A stretch of DNA of 21,668 nt from Cyanobacteria bacterium UBA7694 (GCA_002482705.1 DLGM01000462.1:1-21668); one strand, 5' to 3'; positions 7,990 through 15,614 are shown, counted from the stretch's first letter. Notes: a model not told the origin generated them from the sequence alone. Made by a program: numbers and translations.

Positions 7990-8124
7990 GTGAAACGCAC
8001 ATTTCAACCGAACAAAAGAAAAAGACAAAAGAACCATGGTTTCTTAGTCAGAATGAGTTCCGTAGGCGGCCGTCGCGTGCTGAAAAGCCGTCGTCTGAAA
8101 GGTAGAAAGCGCCTGTCTGCTTAA
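7990..8124 (+). CDS. rpmH: 50S ribosomal protein L34
   Basis: This 44-residue, strongly basic protein of the large ribosomal subunit starts MKRTFQPNKRKRQKNHGFL and ends in a GRKRLSA tail. The KRTFQP-KRKR opening and the HGFLVRMSSVGGRRVL segment are diagnostic of L34. Translation begins at a GTG (7990) with AAGGA at 7976-7980. It is the first gene of the plus-strand series that continues with rnpA 17 bp downstream, the arrangement next to dnaA found in most bacteria. Confidence 0.97.
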   Translation: MKRTFQPNKRKRQKNHGFLVRMSSVGGRRVLKSRRLKGRKRLSA

Positions 8125-8141
8125 GTGCAGGCTTCGCCCCA

Positions 8142-8507
8142 ATGACGCCCCGAAGTGATCGCCTGACCCTCAAATCCGACTTTGCTCTCCTGCACCAGCG
8201 TGGCAAACGCTATCAAAGCAGTGACTTACGCCTTACCGTATACCGTGAGTCATCCCCCCGCCGCCTGATTGCCTTTGCTGTTAGCAAAAAAGTCAGTAAA
8301 AGAGCTGTAGACCGGAATTTAGTCAAGCGCTGGCTTCGGGCTGCTTATTTAGCGAACCGTCCCCGTTTAGGCGAGGGGTATCTATTGCTCTTTTCTGCTC
8401 GCCCCTCTAGCCTGAATGCAGACTATCGCAGCTTGTCAACACAAGTACAGACGCTGCTGCGAAGTGCTGGTCTTTATGCTCCGGAAGCTGTTGCTCAGCC
8501 TCATTAA
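8142..8507 (+). CDS. rnpA: Ribonuclease P protein component
   Basis: This is the protein subunit that assists the RNase P RNA in removing 5' leaders from pre-tRNAs. The 121-residue length is typical. The basic RNR-motif helix reads FAVSKKVSKRAVDRNLVKRWLRAAY (about 45-69), preceded by DRLTLKSDFALLHQRGKRYQ, the usual N-terminal block. The ATG at 8142 is only 17 bp after rpmH and has a weak Shine-Dalgarno, consistent with co-transcription and coupling. Its last 32 bases overlap the yidD frame. The RNase P RNA gene itself was not seen in the window. Confidence 0.94.
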   Translation: MTPRSDRLTLKSDFALLHQRGKRYQSSDLRLTVYRESSPRRLIAFAVSKKVSKRAVDRNLVKRWLRAAYLANRPRLGEGYLLLFSARPSSLNADYRSLSTQVQTLLRSAGLYAPEAVAQPH

Positions 8508-8685
8508 GGCCTACCAGTGGACACGGCCCCTGCGTTTGCCGGTCTGCCGCTTCCATCCGAGCTGTTCTACCTACGCACTACAGGCCATTGAACGTTATGG
8601 ATCGCTAAAAGGTGGCTGGATGGCCCTTCGCCGAATCGGAAGATGCCATCCCTTTCATCCGGGAGGTTATGACCCGGTTGAATAA
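8476..8685 (+). CDS. yidD: Membrane protein insertion efficiency factor YidD
   Basis: This is a short (69-residue) membrane-associated protein that assists insertion of proteins by YidC. The family blocks are present: MLRKLLLSLIKAYQW (amphipathic N-terminal helix), CRFHPSCSTYALQAIERYG and GGWMALRRIGRCHPFHPGGYDPV. The frame opens earlier (8416), but family alignment puts the start at the ATG at 8476, giving a 32-bp overlap with rnpA, common for this pair. There is no strong ribosome binding site, so translation is probably coupled to rnpA. yidC starts 34 bp downstream. Confidence 0.94.
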   Translation: MLRKLLLSLIKAYQWTRPLRLPVCRFHPSCSTYALQAIERYGSLKGGWMALRRIGRCHPFHPGGYDPVE

Positions 8686-8719
8686 ATTGGATTTGCCATG
8701 TATGTGAAGTAGGTACGTC

Positions 8720-9589
8720 ATGAACCTGAACCCGATCGATTTCCTTGTTGACAGGCTAATGTTGCCCATTCTTGATAGCTTCCACAATGTGACTGGAAGT
8801 TATGGATGGGCCATTATCTTTTTGACTTTTCTCATTAAAATGGTCCTGCTGCCGCTGACCATGCAGTCTTATTACTCCATGAAAGAAATGCAAAAGCTGC
8901 AGCCCAAATTGAAACGCATCCAAGAGCGTTATAAAGGCAAACCGGAAGAGCTCAATAAACAAATTATGATGCTCTACCGCAATCATCGCGTCAACCCGCT
9001 CGGGGGCTGTCTGCCGATGTTGGTACAGATGCCCTTCTTAATTGCCCTGTATGCGTCGCTGATTGGTGAAAAATTTGGCCAAGCTCTGAAAGCCAGCGGT
9101 GACACAACCTTCTTCTTAATCGAAGACCTTTCACGGGTTGGGGTGTATACCAATGGAACGATCTATTGGGACAACTTGAGCATGGTGGTTCTGTTTGGTG
9201 CCACGACTTTCTGGCAACAGAAAATCATGACTCCCACCGGGCCCCAAGACCCTACGGCTCAAGCGATGCAAAAACAGATGCAAGTCATGATGCCGATTAT
9301 GATTACCGGCATGTTTTTGTTTTTCCCAGTCCCTTCCGGGGTATTCTTATATATAGTTGCCTCTAACCTGATCAGTATTGCCCAATATACCTACCTGAAT
9401 TATCAGAGTAAACAATTGGATGCAAAGGCGGCCAGTAAGCCATCCGCTGACGACACCTTGATGGTGGATGCTGAAGAGCTGGATGATGAACCCGAAGCCA
9501 TTGCCCTCGGCGCGTCCGCTGATCATCGCTCTGGAACTGATAAGTACCAAGTGAAAAAGCCTGCCCGTAAGAAGAAAAAGCGCAAATAG
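8720..9589 (+). CDS. yidC: Membrane protein insertase YidC (Oxa1/Alb3 family)
   Basis: YidC inserts and folds inner-membrane proteins, alone or with SecYEG. The 289-residue protein is of the short form without the large periplasmic domain of enterobacteria. Hydrophobic segments lie at about 28-47, 97-116, 152-168 and 190-222. The cytoplasmic hairpin between the first two reads MKEMQKLQPKLKRIQERYKG, a typical block. The hydrophilic-groove position that is Arg in Bacillus and E. coli is K40 here (AIIFLTFLIKMVLLPL); as I recall, Alb3-type members also have Lys there. The C-terminus is a Lys/Arg-rich tail ending PARKKKKRK, expected to contact the ribosome. The ATG at 8720 has only a weak upstream GTAGGT. 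It is followed by jag 35 bp later. Confidence 0.96.
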   Translation: MNLNPIDFLVDRLMLPILDSFHNVTGSYGWAIIFLTFLIKMVLLPLTMQSYYSMKEMQKLQPKLKRIQERYKGKPEELNKQIMMLYRNHRVNPLGGCLPMLVQMPFLIALYASLIGEKFGQALKASGDTTFFLIEDLSRVGVYTNGTIYWDNLSMVVLFGATTFWQQKIMTPTGPQDPTAQAMQKQMQVMMPIMITGMFLFFPVPSGVFLYIVASNLISIAQYTYLNYQSKQLDAKAASKPSADDTLMVDAEELDDEPEAIALGASADHRSGTDKYQVKKPARKKKKRK

Positions 9590-9624
9590 AGACCCAAACT
9601 ACTACTCCTGAGGTACACCCTGCT

Positions 9625-10335
9625 ATGCAAGTGGATGCAATCGAAAAAGAAGGCGAAACCGTCGACGAAGCCCTCCGGTACGCACTGGACGAGCTCAATA
9701 AAGAGCTTCACGAGGTGGAGTATGAGGTGCTGGATGAAGGGGCTCAAAATGACGACCCGGACAGTGACAACCGCCCGGCTATGGTGCGTGTCTGGCTGAA
9801 AAACCCGGAAGAACTCGAACTGGCGACCACCTCGCTCAAAGAAATTCTTGATGCCTTAGAAATTTCCTCTGCGCTTGAAGCGACCTTTCAACGCAAAGAG
9901 AATACCATCTATGTGCGGATCAATAGTGATGATGCCGGTATTCTGATTGGCCGTCAGGGCCAAACCCTGGATGCTTTACAGTATTTATTGCAGTTGGTTG
10001 TGAACGCCAAAGATGTCAATATTGTTCTTGATGTGGCTGATTATCGCGATCGCCATCGCCAACATTTGGTCACCGTGGCCGAAAAAATTGCCGAGCGTGT
10101 TCTGCGCCGCCGCCGTAGAATTACCTTAAAGCCGATGGATGCCCGTGACCGGAAAATCATTCACGAGGCTGTGAAGCCTTTCCCAGAACTGAGTTCTTCG
10201 AGCGTGGGCGTTGAGCCCAATCGCCGTGTGGTGATTTCCCTCAAGCGTGCGGATGCTTCCAATGAGCGCCCTGCTCGCGGTGGACGTGGCTTTTCACGCT
10301 ACAGCCGCAACCGTTATTACAATTCCAACAACTAA
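9625..10335 (+). CDS. jag: Jag/KhpB RNA-binding protein (Jag-N, KH and R3H domains)
   Basis: This cytoplasmic RNA-binding protein is usually encoded beside yidC and is linked in other bacteria to cell elongation and division through small-RNA binding. The 236 residues contain a Jag-N domain (1-40, TVDEALRYALDELN), an acidic linker, a KH domain with the loop GILIGRQGQTLDALQYL (105-121) and an R3H domain (about 138-207, including ARDRKIIHEAV and EPNRRVVISL). The C-terminal tail is rich in Arg, Gly, Ser, Tyr and Asn (PARGGRGFSRYSRNRYYNSNN region), resembling a disordered RNA-binding tail. The ATG at 9625 is preceded by TGAGGT. A terminator-like hairpin follows 17 bp after the stop. Confidence 0.93.
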   Translation: MQVDAIEKEGETVDEALRYALDELNKELHEVEYEVLDEGAQNDDPDSDNRPAMVRVWLKNPEELELATTSLKEILDALEISSALEATFQRKENTIYVRINSDDAGILIGRQGQTLDALQYLLQLVVNAKDVNIVLDVADYRDRHRQHLVTVAEKIAERVLRRRRRITLKPMDARDRKIIHEAVKPFPELSSSSVGVEPNRRVVISLKRADASNERPARGGRGFSRYSRNRYYNSNN

Positions 10336-10352
10336 GTTGTAAAGGATAAGGG

Positions 10353-10390
10353 GCGCGTCCGTTCATCAGAGCGGCGCGCTTCTGCTTTTT
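10353..10390 (+). terminator. Intrinsic terminator between jag and mnmE
   Basis: A GC-rich stem pairs GCGCG (10353-10357) with CGCGC (10375-10379) and CCG (10359-10361) with CGG (10372-10374), with one bulged T. It is followed by TTCTGC and a run of five T (10386-10390). The run ends three bases before the mnmE start codon, so it could act as the end of the rpmH-jag transcript or as an attenuator of mnmE. Confidence 0.65.
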
Positions 10391-10393
10391 GTC

Positions 10394-11749
10394 ATGATAT
10401 TTGCTGATACCATTGTTGCGATTGCTACGCCGCCTGGCATGGGGGCGATTGGCATTGTGCGCATGAGCGGTGACCAAGCCCTGTCCATTGCCCAACAGAT
10501 GTTTGTGCACCCGCGTGGACGCACCCAGTTTGAATCTCATCAGGCCTATTACGGGCAAATTACCGAGCCAAGTTCTGGCAAAGCGCTCGATCAGGGGCTG
10601 CTTTTATACATGCGCGGGCCCCACAGTTATACGGGTGAGGACAGTATTGAGTTCCAGTGCCATGGGGGCATGTTATTGCTGAAAAGTGTGCTGGAATGTT
10701 GTTTGGCCTTGGGGGCGCGGCAAGCGGAGCCAGGCGAGTTTTCACAGCGCGCCTTTCTCAATGGCAAAATGGATCTCACCCAGGCTGAAGCCGTCATTGA
10801 CCTGATCCACGGCAAAACCCGTCCACTCTTAAGCCAGGCGGCGGTTCAGCTAGAGGGGCACCTCTCTTCGCCGATTCGGGCCTTGCGGGCCCGCTTACTC
10901 AGTGTGTTGGTGTCGATTGAGGCCAATATTGATTTCCCCGATGAAGTCGATCCACCCGATGACGCACACGTTGCACGTGAAATCCATGCCGCCGTGGATG
11001 AGGTGGCCCAACTTCTGGAAACTTCAACGGCTGGCCGCCTGTGGCGGGAAGGGGTCAAGCTGGCCCTGGTGGGTCAACCCAACGTGGGCAAGTCGACCCT
11101 GCTCAACAGTTTGCTGCGTTATGAGCGAGCGATTGTCAGTGCTGTGCCGGGAACGACCCGTGACACGGTGGAAGACGACTACAGCTTGCGGCAAATTCCC
11201 ATTCGTTTGGTGGATACCGCCGGTTTACGTGACACCGATGATGTGATTGAAACGATTGGCATTCAGCGCAGCCGGGAAGCAATGGCCCAAGCAGATGTTG
11301 TGTTATTGGTGGCCGACCGGGAGCGGGGCTTTGGTGCGTATGAGCTGGATTTGCTCGCCCAATTGGTGGACAAACCCTGTCTGGCAATCTTAAACAAATG
11401 TGACCAACCTCTTTTAGACGCCCTTCCCGATTTGGGTATACCGGTTCTGGCGGTATCTGCCCGTGATGGGATAGGCATTGAGGCCTTGGAAGAGCAGCTC
11501 TATGCTGTGATTACGGAAGGGGCGACCTTGCACCACACGGTAACGATTAATGACCGTCACCGTCAGTGTTTGTTACGGGCCCAGGATGCGATGCAGCGGG
11601 TCATGGTGAGCTTGCAACAGCATATGCCCGGCGACTTTTTAGCCATTGATCTCAAAGACGCATTGGCCGCTTTTGGCGACCTTCTCGGGGACAGTTTGAG
11701 TGAAGAGGTGATTCACGAAATTTTCCACCGTTTCTGTGTCGGGAAGTAA
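10394..11749 (+). CDS. mnmE: tRNA uridine-5-carboxymethylaminomethyl modification GTPase MnmE
   Basis: MnmE works with MnmG to modify U34 in the anticodon wobble position of several tRNAs. The 451-residue protein has an N-terminal tetrahydrofolate-binding domain (DTIVAIATPPGMGAIGIVRMSG, 5-26), a helical domain and an inserted GTPase domain with G1 VGQPNVGKS (226-234), G3 DTAGLRDT (274-281) and G4 NKCD (334-337). It ends in FCVGK (447-451), carrying the conserved C-terminal cysteine. The start agrees with the family, but there is no Shine-Dalgarno: the ATG sits directly after the T-tract of the upstream hairpin. The family's usual R in PPGRGAIG is Met here. Confidence 0.97.
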   Translation: MIFADTIVAIATPPGMGAIGIVRMSGDQALSIAQQMFVHPRGRTQFESHQAYYGQITEPSSGKALDQGLLLYMRGPHSYTGEDSIEFQCHGGMLLLKSVLECCLALGARQAEPGEFSQRAFLNGKMDLTQAEAVIDLIHGKTRPLLSQAAVQLEGHLSSPIRALRARLLSVLVSIEANIDFPDEVDPPDDAHVAREIHAAVDEVAQLLETSTAGRLWREGVKLALVGQPNVGKSTLLNSLLRYERAIVSAVPGTTRDTVEDDYSLRQIPIRLVDTAGLRDTDDVIETIGIQRSREAMAQADVVLLVADRERGFGAYELDLLAQLVDKPCLAILNKCDQPLLDALPDLGIPVLAVSARDGIGIEALEEQLYAVITEGATLHHTVTINDRHRQCLLRAQDAMQRVMVSLQQHMPGDFLAIDLKDALAAFGDLLGDSLSEEVIHEIFHRFCVGK

Positions 11750-11751
11750 AT

Positions 11752-11783
11752 GGGGCTTAAATCCCCGAAGCGCTTGGTTTTTT
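11752..11783 (+). terminator. Weak terminator-like sequence after mnmE
   Basis: GGGG (11752-11755) and CCCC (11763-11766) can pair around CTTAAAT just after the mnmE stop, and a run of six T lies ten bases further on. The stem is short and the T-run is displaced, so this is a marginal call. Confidence 0.3.
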
Positions 11784-11815
11784 GGTAGAATTCGTTACTG
11801 AGCTCTCTGCGGCAG

Positions 11816-11844
11816 TTGAAAAGCATCAGAGGGTCAGTTACTAT
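11816..11844 (+). promoter_or_regulatory. Candidate promoter of the roadblock/GGDEF gene pair
   Basis: TTGAAA (11816-11821) and TACTAT (11839-11844) are spaced by exactly 17 bp, 34 bp upstream of the roadblock-protein start codon. The spacer before it separates these genes from mnmE. The match is moderate. Confidence 0.5.
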
Positions 11845-11878
11845 TAATTAAGACTTAAACTGACGGTAATCAACAGCA

Positions 11879-12247
11879 ATGCTACAGGCCATTACCAAAA
11901 TATTGAATAATCTGAAGTCCGTAGATGGGGTCGGTGCCGCACTTGTGGTCGACCGGGATGGCATTCTGATTGCCAAAGAAGAATCCACAGATATGAACAA
12001 TGCAGAGGAGTTAGCTTCTCTGTTTGCGCGCGCTATCCATTCCTTTGAACGCAGTACCAAGACTGGTTTAAAAGGAGAGGGTATTCAACAGCTGATCATC
12101 GAGCGCCAAGGCGATGAAAAACTGATTATGTCGGTTTCCTCTCTGTTTATCCTGGCGGTAATGGCGCGCAGCAACATCAATTTGGGCTTGCTGCGCATTG
12201 AAATGAAAGAAACCATCCGCCTGTTGCTCCCCCTGCTCGAATCCTGA
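11879..12247 (+). CDS. Roadblock/LC7-domain protein (MglB-like)
   Basis: This single-domain 122-residue protein reads MLQAITKILNNLKSVDGVGAALVVDRDGILIAKEE, then a helical segment (NAEELASLFARAIHS), then strands LIIERQGDEKLIMSVSSLFILAVMA and a C-terminal helix. That order, with the V-x-G-A-x-V-V-D-R-D-G start, is the roadblock/LC7 fold. Bacterial members include MglB, a partner and GTPase-activating protein of the small GTPase MglA, and many uncharacterised regulators. No MglA-like small GTPase is adjacent. The neighbour 28 bp downstream carries a degenerate GGDEF domain, suggesting the two act together. No clear Shine-Dalgarno precedes the ATG. The family assignment is fairly firm, the role unknown. 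Confidence 0.85.
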   Translation: MLQAITKILNNLKSVDGVGAALVVDRDGILIAKEESTDMNNAEELASLFARAIHSFERSTKTGLKGEGIQQLIIERQGDEKLIMSVSSLFILAVMARSNINLGLLRIEMKETIRLLLPLLES

Positions 12248-12275
12248 ACTTCATCCTGAAAGCTGGAGATGCGCT

Positions 12276-13226
12276 ATGACCCAAAAACTCAATAAAGCAG
12301 AAAAAGACCACCTTTTTAACTTGGTCACTCAGCTGCGCCTGACCATGGATTGGAAGCGCAATGCCGATCAGATTGCTGAACTGTTTGCCCAGAATGCCCC
12401 GGACATGGAATTGGCGGTTTACTGGACGCAAACCAATGATGCGCTGTATCTGACCCCCGGTTCCCAGGAGCTGTTCAGCAGTTACCTTCAGGGCCTCAAA
12501 CGGGGCGACCTGGTACAAACGGACAAACTGGTGCCGGTACCCAGCCTAGACAATACCTATATGATCTCCCTGAAATTAGGCCCGCATGTTTTGGGGATGC
12601 TTTTGGTGCAGCTCAAAAATGATCTGCCGCTTCATACGGCTGAGTCGTTTGTCTTGGCGCTATTGCCCCAATTCTTGCTGGCTCGTTTTGCCGTTGAAAT
12701 GCAGGAAGAAGTTGAAAAGCGTACCAGTACCGACAAACTCACCGGCCTCTGGAAACGTTCCTACTTTAACGAGCGCTTCCGCGAAGAAAGTGAGCGCTTG
12801 AGCCGTTCTAAAGAAGTGGGCACGGTTGCCATTATGGGGCTCGACGATCTGGCTGCCATGGTGCGCATGCTTCCCATTGAAGAACAAAATCATTTGCTTT
12901 CCACTGCCGGTAAGACGCTGCGCAAGTTGCTTCGCCAAACCGACTGGGTGGTGCGTTGGGACAACTACGAAATCCTTTTCTATTTCCCCAATACCCCCCC
13001 CGAATCAGCGGTTGATGTCTTTGCACGGTGCGTAAAGGCTCTGGTGCAGATCAACCCCATTTTACAGGTGGTCATCGGTCTGTGCAGCACCGCTGAAACC
13101 ACTTCTGCCCGTGGCCTGATTCAGTTGGCCGATAAACGCCTGAACTTGGCCCGCAAAGATGGCCGCCATAACCTCATTTGTTTTGCCAGCCGCGCTGCGG
13201 GTCTTAAATTCTGGGAATATACCTAG
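12276..13226 (+). CDS. Protein with N-terminal GAF-like region and degenerate GGDEF domain
   Basis: The last ~165 of 316 residues follow the GGDEF (diguanylate cyclase) fold: STDKLTGLWKRSYFNERF (151-168) matches the D-x-LTGL-x-NR start and ADKRLNLARKDGRHNL (285-300) matches the AD-LY-AK-GRN end. The active loop, however, reads VVRWDNYEILFYFP (225-238) where active enzymes have RYGGDEF, and the first metal-site strand reads IMGLDD instead of D-x-D. It should therefore not make cyclic di-GMP, and may be a nucleotide sensor or structural module. The N-terminal ~145 residues look like a GAF-type sensor (AVYWTQTNDALYLTPGS region) joined by a short coiled linker (EMQEEVEKR). GGAGA precedes the ATG. 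It is 28 bp after the roadblock gene and only 5 bp before the holB frame. Confidence 0.85.
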   Translation: MTQKLNKAEKDHLFNLVTQLRLTMDWKRNADQIAELFAQNAPDMELAVYWTQTNDALYLTPGSQELFSSYLQGLKRGDLVQTDKLVPVPSLDNTYMISLKLGPHVLGMLLVQLKNDLPLHTAESFVLALLPQFLLARFAVEMQEEVEKRTSTDKLTGLWKRSYFNERFREESERLSRSKEVGTVAIMGLDDLAAMVRMLPIEEQNHLLSTAGKTLRKLLRQTDWVVRWDNYEILFYFPNTPPESAVDVFARCVKALVQINPILQVVIGLCSTAETTSARGLIQLADKRLNLARKDGRHNLICFASRAAGLKFWEYT

Positions 13227-13231
13227 ACTCA

Positions 13232-14086
13232 GTGCCTGCTGCTCTTGTTTATCCGGCCCTTCGGGCGTTGCACATGCAACAGCCGAGGGCCGTTGATTTT
13301 TTAATTCAGGCACTCACCCATGACCGCCTGTCCCATGCCTATATTGTGCGGGGCACTCCGGTGGGCGCTCAGCCGCTTGTGCAGGCTTTGGCCGTTGCCC
13401 TGTTTTGCCCACAAGGCGGGTGCCAACATTGCTCCGTCTGTGAGCAGGTGGTAACAGAAACCAATCCCGATTTATTCACTTTACGGGCCGCTGAAGACAG
13501 CAAGTCGGGGATTATTCGCCTCAAACAAATCGAGGCCTTGGTGCAAAAGACCCTTTTGCCCCCTGTACAATCGCGTTTGCAGGTTTTTGTGATTGAAAAT
13601 GCCGAGGCGATGAATACGGAGGCCAGTAACGCCCTGCTCAAAACGCTGGAAGAACCCTCTACCCAATCCCTATTCTTATTGGTCACGCCCCATGTGCAGC
13701 GTTTGTTGCCGACCATTCGCTCTCGCGCTCAGATTTTACCCATGAATACGGAAGTGCAACACGCGGATCAAGCGGGGTTTTTGCAATGGGCAGATATGGC
13801 GCAAGTTCGCCATGAAGAACAAAAACAGGCCATTATTTCTCAGTTGCTCACTCGCAATCAGCAAGACTTGATTTTACAACTCCAGCTTTTGCAGCGGGCC
13901 TGTTGGCAGGAAGCGCTGGTACACTTCCGTGCTCAGCCGTCCCAGCGCACGTTGGTATATGCTCAGCAACTGCTGCAGCTCTTTGATACGGCGATTGAGC
14001 AGCTTTTGGCCCATGGCAATACCAAGCTGGTTGTGGATTTTTTCTGTCATGACTTTTTCCGGCTGCGGGGCGTGCGCTCCCGTTAG
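13232..14086 (+). CDS. holB: DNA polymerase III delta-prime subunit (clamp-loader)
   Basis: This is the inactive-ATPase subunit of the clamp loader that places the sliding clamp on DNA. The sequence follows the family: LTHDRLSHAYIVRG, a loop lacking Walker A (GTPVGAQPL), four cysteines of the zinc module (FCPQGGCQHCSVC, residues 59-70), then QSRLQVFVIENAEAMNTEASNALLKTLEEPS and TIRSRAQ, the SRC-like arginine site. It lacks the P-loop, as delta-prime subunits do, which separates it from DnaX. The open frame begins with GTG at 13232, 5 bp after the previous gene; an ATG at 13274 (MQQPRAVDFL), giving 270 residues, fits family N-termini equally well. Neither has a clear ribosome binding site. Confidence 0.87.
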   Translation: MPAALVYPALRALHMQQPRAVDFLIQALTHDRLSHAYIVRGTPVGAQPLVQALAVALFCPQGGCQHCSVCEQVVTETNPDLFTLRAAEDSKSGIIRLKQIEALVQKTLLPPVQSRLQVFVIENAEAMNTEASNALLKTLEEPSTQSLFLLVTPHVQRLLPTIRSRAQILPMNTEVQHADQAGFLQWADMAQVRHEEQKQAIISQLLTRNQQDLILQLQLLQRACWQEALVHFRAQPSQRTLVYAQQLLQLFDTAIEQLLAHGNTKLVVDFFCHDFFRLRGVRSR

Positions 14087-14121
14087 GCGCACACTATTTT
14101 TAAGGATAAGGAACGAGAGTG

Positions 14122-14664
14122 ATGGCTTATGATTTGGGGGCTTTGATTCATGATTTAGAGATGCAGTTGCCCCATGCATCGGATCCAACGGCGGCAGTAC
14201 AGTGTGTGGCTCATGCCTTAAAGCCATTGTTATCCAATCGCCATTTGTTCGATGGAGATTTTGCCCAAGCGCTGTTGGCTGGAGATACCGACGGTCGCAT
14301 TTATACCAGCCCCCAAGGATTTTTTGTACAGGTATTTGCCTGGCCCGTGGGATGCGCAACCCCCATTCATGACCATTTGACCTGGGGTGTGATGGGCATC
14401 TACCACCAGCAGTTACAAATCATTGAGTATCAAAAGGTGCCTGGAGAACAGCCCGGTACTTTTGACTTGCAAGAAAGTGATCGCTATTTGGCACAGCCGG
14501 GCATGATCAGTGCCGTTATCCCCCCCTCTGACGAAATCCATCACGTGAGCAATCCTGGCCCCCATCCGGCTTTTAGTATTCATGTGTATGGCCAAGAGTT
14601 GGAGCGTTACCATGTGTTTGATCTGGAACAGGGTGAAGTCCGAATCGCTGGGACGGGGAGTTGA
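14122..14664 (+). CDS. Cupin thiol-dioxygenase-like protein (cysteine dioxygenase superfamily)
   Basis: This 180-residue cupin has the metal-binding signature of the cysteine dioxygenase / 3-mercaptopropionate dioxygenase group: CATPIHDHLTWGVMGIY (78-94, with H83 and H85), a later EIHHVSN (H140/H141) and SIHVYG (H154, Y156). These would bind Fe(II) and add dioxygen to a thiol. The HDH-TWGVMG pattern resembles the COG5553-type predicted metal enzymes more than animal CDO, and no cysteine sits where animal CDO has its Cys-Tyr crosslink. The substrate cannot be told from sequence. AAGGA at 14108-14112 fits the ATG at 14122; a GTG three bases earlier is also possible. A terminator ends the unit at about 14840. 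Confidence 0.8.
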   Translation: MAYDLGALIHDLEMQLPHASDPTAAVQCVAHALKPLLSNRHLFDGDFAQALLAGDTDGRIYTSPQGFFVQVFAWPVGCATPIHDHLTWGVMGIYHQQLQIIEYQKVPGEQPGTFDLQESDRYLAQPGMISAVIPPSDEIHHVSNPGPHPAFSIHVYGQELERYHVFDLEQGEVRIAGTGS

Positions 14665-14818
14665 AAGTTTTTTGTAAAGTTGTAAACTTCAACATTTTGT
14701 TATGAAAATGACATATTCACTTTACAAATACATGTTAACTTAGTTGCATACCAGATACAAAGATAAGCTAATCTCACGATTAGCATCTCTGGTTAGCCCA
14801 TCAAAACTCTAGCTTAAC
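14665..14818. other. AT-rich intergenic spacer with inverted repeats
   Basis: This 154-bp spacer is much richer in A and T than its neighbours. It holds a perfect hairpin (GCTAATC 14767-14773, loop TCAC, GATTAGC 14778-14784) and a small AAGTT-GTA-AACTT repeat near its start, and it runs into an intrinsic terminator. It may be a long 3' untranslated region or encode a small RNA. No ORF or convincing promoter was found. Confidence 0.4.
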
Positions 14819-14840
14819 AAGCCCTACCGAGGGCTTTTTT
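14819..14840 (+). terminator. Intrinsic terminator
   Basis: AAGCCCT (14819-14825), loop ACCG, AGGGCTT (14830-14836), then a T-run with the stem's own T residues continuing to 14840. The T-tract is on the plus strand only, so it terminates rightward transcription of the dioxygenase-like gene or of an RNA in the spacer. It lies 10 bp before the 3' end of the convergent exonuclease III gene. Confidence 0.85.
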
Positions 14841-14849
14841 CTTTGGCAA

Positions 14850-15614
14850 CTATTTGAGGGTGATCATGACCGGACAATGATCCGAACCCATGACCTGATC
14901 AAATATATCAGCGCTGGCTACGCGTGGGAGCAATCCCTGATTGACAAAAAAATAATCAATCCGCCATCCCACATTGCGTTCGCGGGCCCCAAATTGGTAT
15001 GACCACCAACTGTAGCGATCCTTGGCTTCTGGGTGCAAATGCCGAAAGGTATCCACATACCCTTCGGCAATATACCGATCGAGCATGGCCCGTTCTTCGG
15101 GTAAAAAGCCCGAAGTACCTTCGTTGGCCTTGGCATTTTTGAGGTCAATCGCTTGGTGCGCGGTATTCCAATCTCCACCAATGACCACGTTCTCTCCTGC
15201 GGCGACATCGGCATTGAGCAAGCCCAAGAGTTCGGTGTAGAAGTCGAGCTTATAACCGACGCGGCCACAGTCCCGCTGACCGTTGGGAAAATAAATATTG
15301 TAGAGCTTAAACCCTTCGTGCCAAGTGATCAGGACCCGGCCTTCACTGTCAAAGCGGGGGATTCCCAGCCCTTTTTGCACCTTTAAGGGGGGCTTGCGAG
15401 AAAAGGTGGCAACGCTGCTATAACCCTTTTTCTCAGCGGAGTGCCAAAAGGTGTGGTAACCGTGATCGCGCAATAGGCTGCTGGTGAGCTGATCTTCGTG
15501 GGCTTTGGTTTCTTGCAAGCAGAGAATATCTGGCTGCTCGCTGTCGAGCCAAGTCAGGAAACCTTTTTTTTCAACGGCCCGGATGCCGTTCACATTCCAA
15601 GAGTAAATCTTCAT
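14850..15614 (-). CDS. xthA: Exodeoxyribonuclease III (AP endonuclease)
   Basis: This Mg-dependent AP endonuclease / 3'-5' exonuclease acts in base-excision repair. The 254-residue protein begins MKIYSWNVNGIRA (Asn7) and continues with DILCLQETK (Glu35), NIYFPNGQRD, a GGDWNTAH segment (catalytic Asp and Asn), RIDYFFVN and the terminal GSDHCPV (Asp-His pair), the complete set for the ExoIII group. The frame can be lengthened by six codons to a GTG at 15632, but the MKIYSWNVNG start at 15614 agrees with the family. No good Shine-Dalgarno precedes either. It is monocistronic, convergent with the dioxygenase-like gene and divergent from the HTH gene across about 120 bp. Confidence 0.96.
   Translation of the reverse strand: MKIYSWNVNGIRAVEKKGFLTWLDSEQPDILCLQETKAHEDQLTSSLLRDHGYHTFWHSAEKKGYSSVATFSRKPPLKVQKGLGIPRFDSEGRVLITWHEGFKLYNIYFPNGQRDCGRVGYKLDFYTELLGLLNADVAAGENVVIGGDWNTAHQAIDLKNAKANEGTSGFLPEERAMLDRYIAEGYVDTFRHLHPEAKDRYSWWSYQFGARERNVGWRIDYFFVNQGLLPRVASADIFDQVMGSDHCPVMITLK

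Noticed and set aside
7421..10053. GCGATCGC octamers (7421-7428 and 10046-10053) as HIP1-like repeats of cyanobacteria
   Set aside because: Only two copies were noticed by eye, too few to claim enrichment.
13874..14359. 161-residue minus-strand ORF across the holB / dioxygenase boundary
   Set aside because: Antisense to two well-supported genes, with no ribosome binding site or family resemblance.
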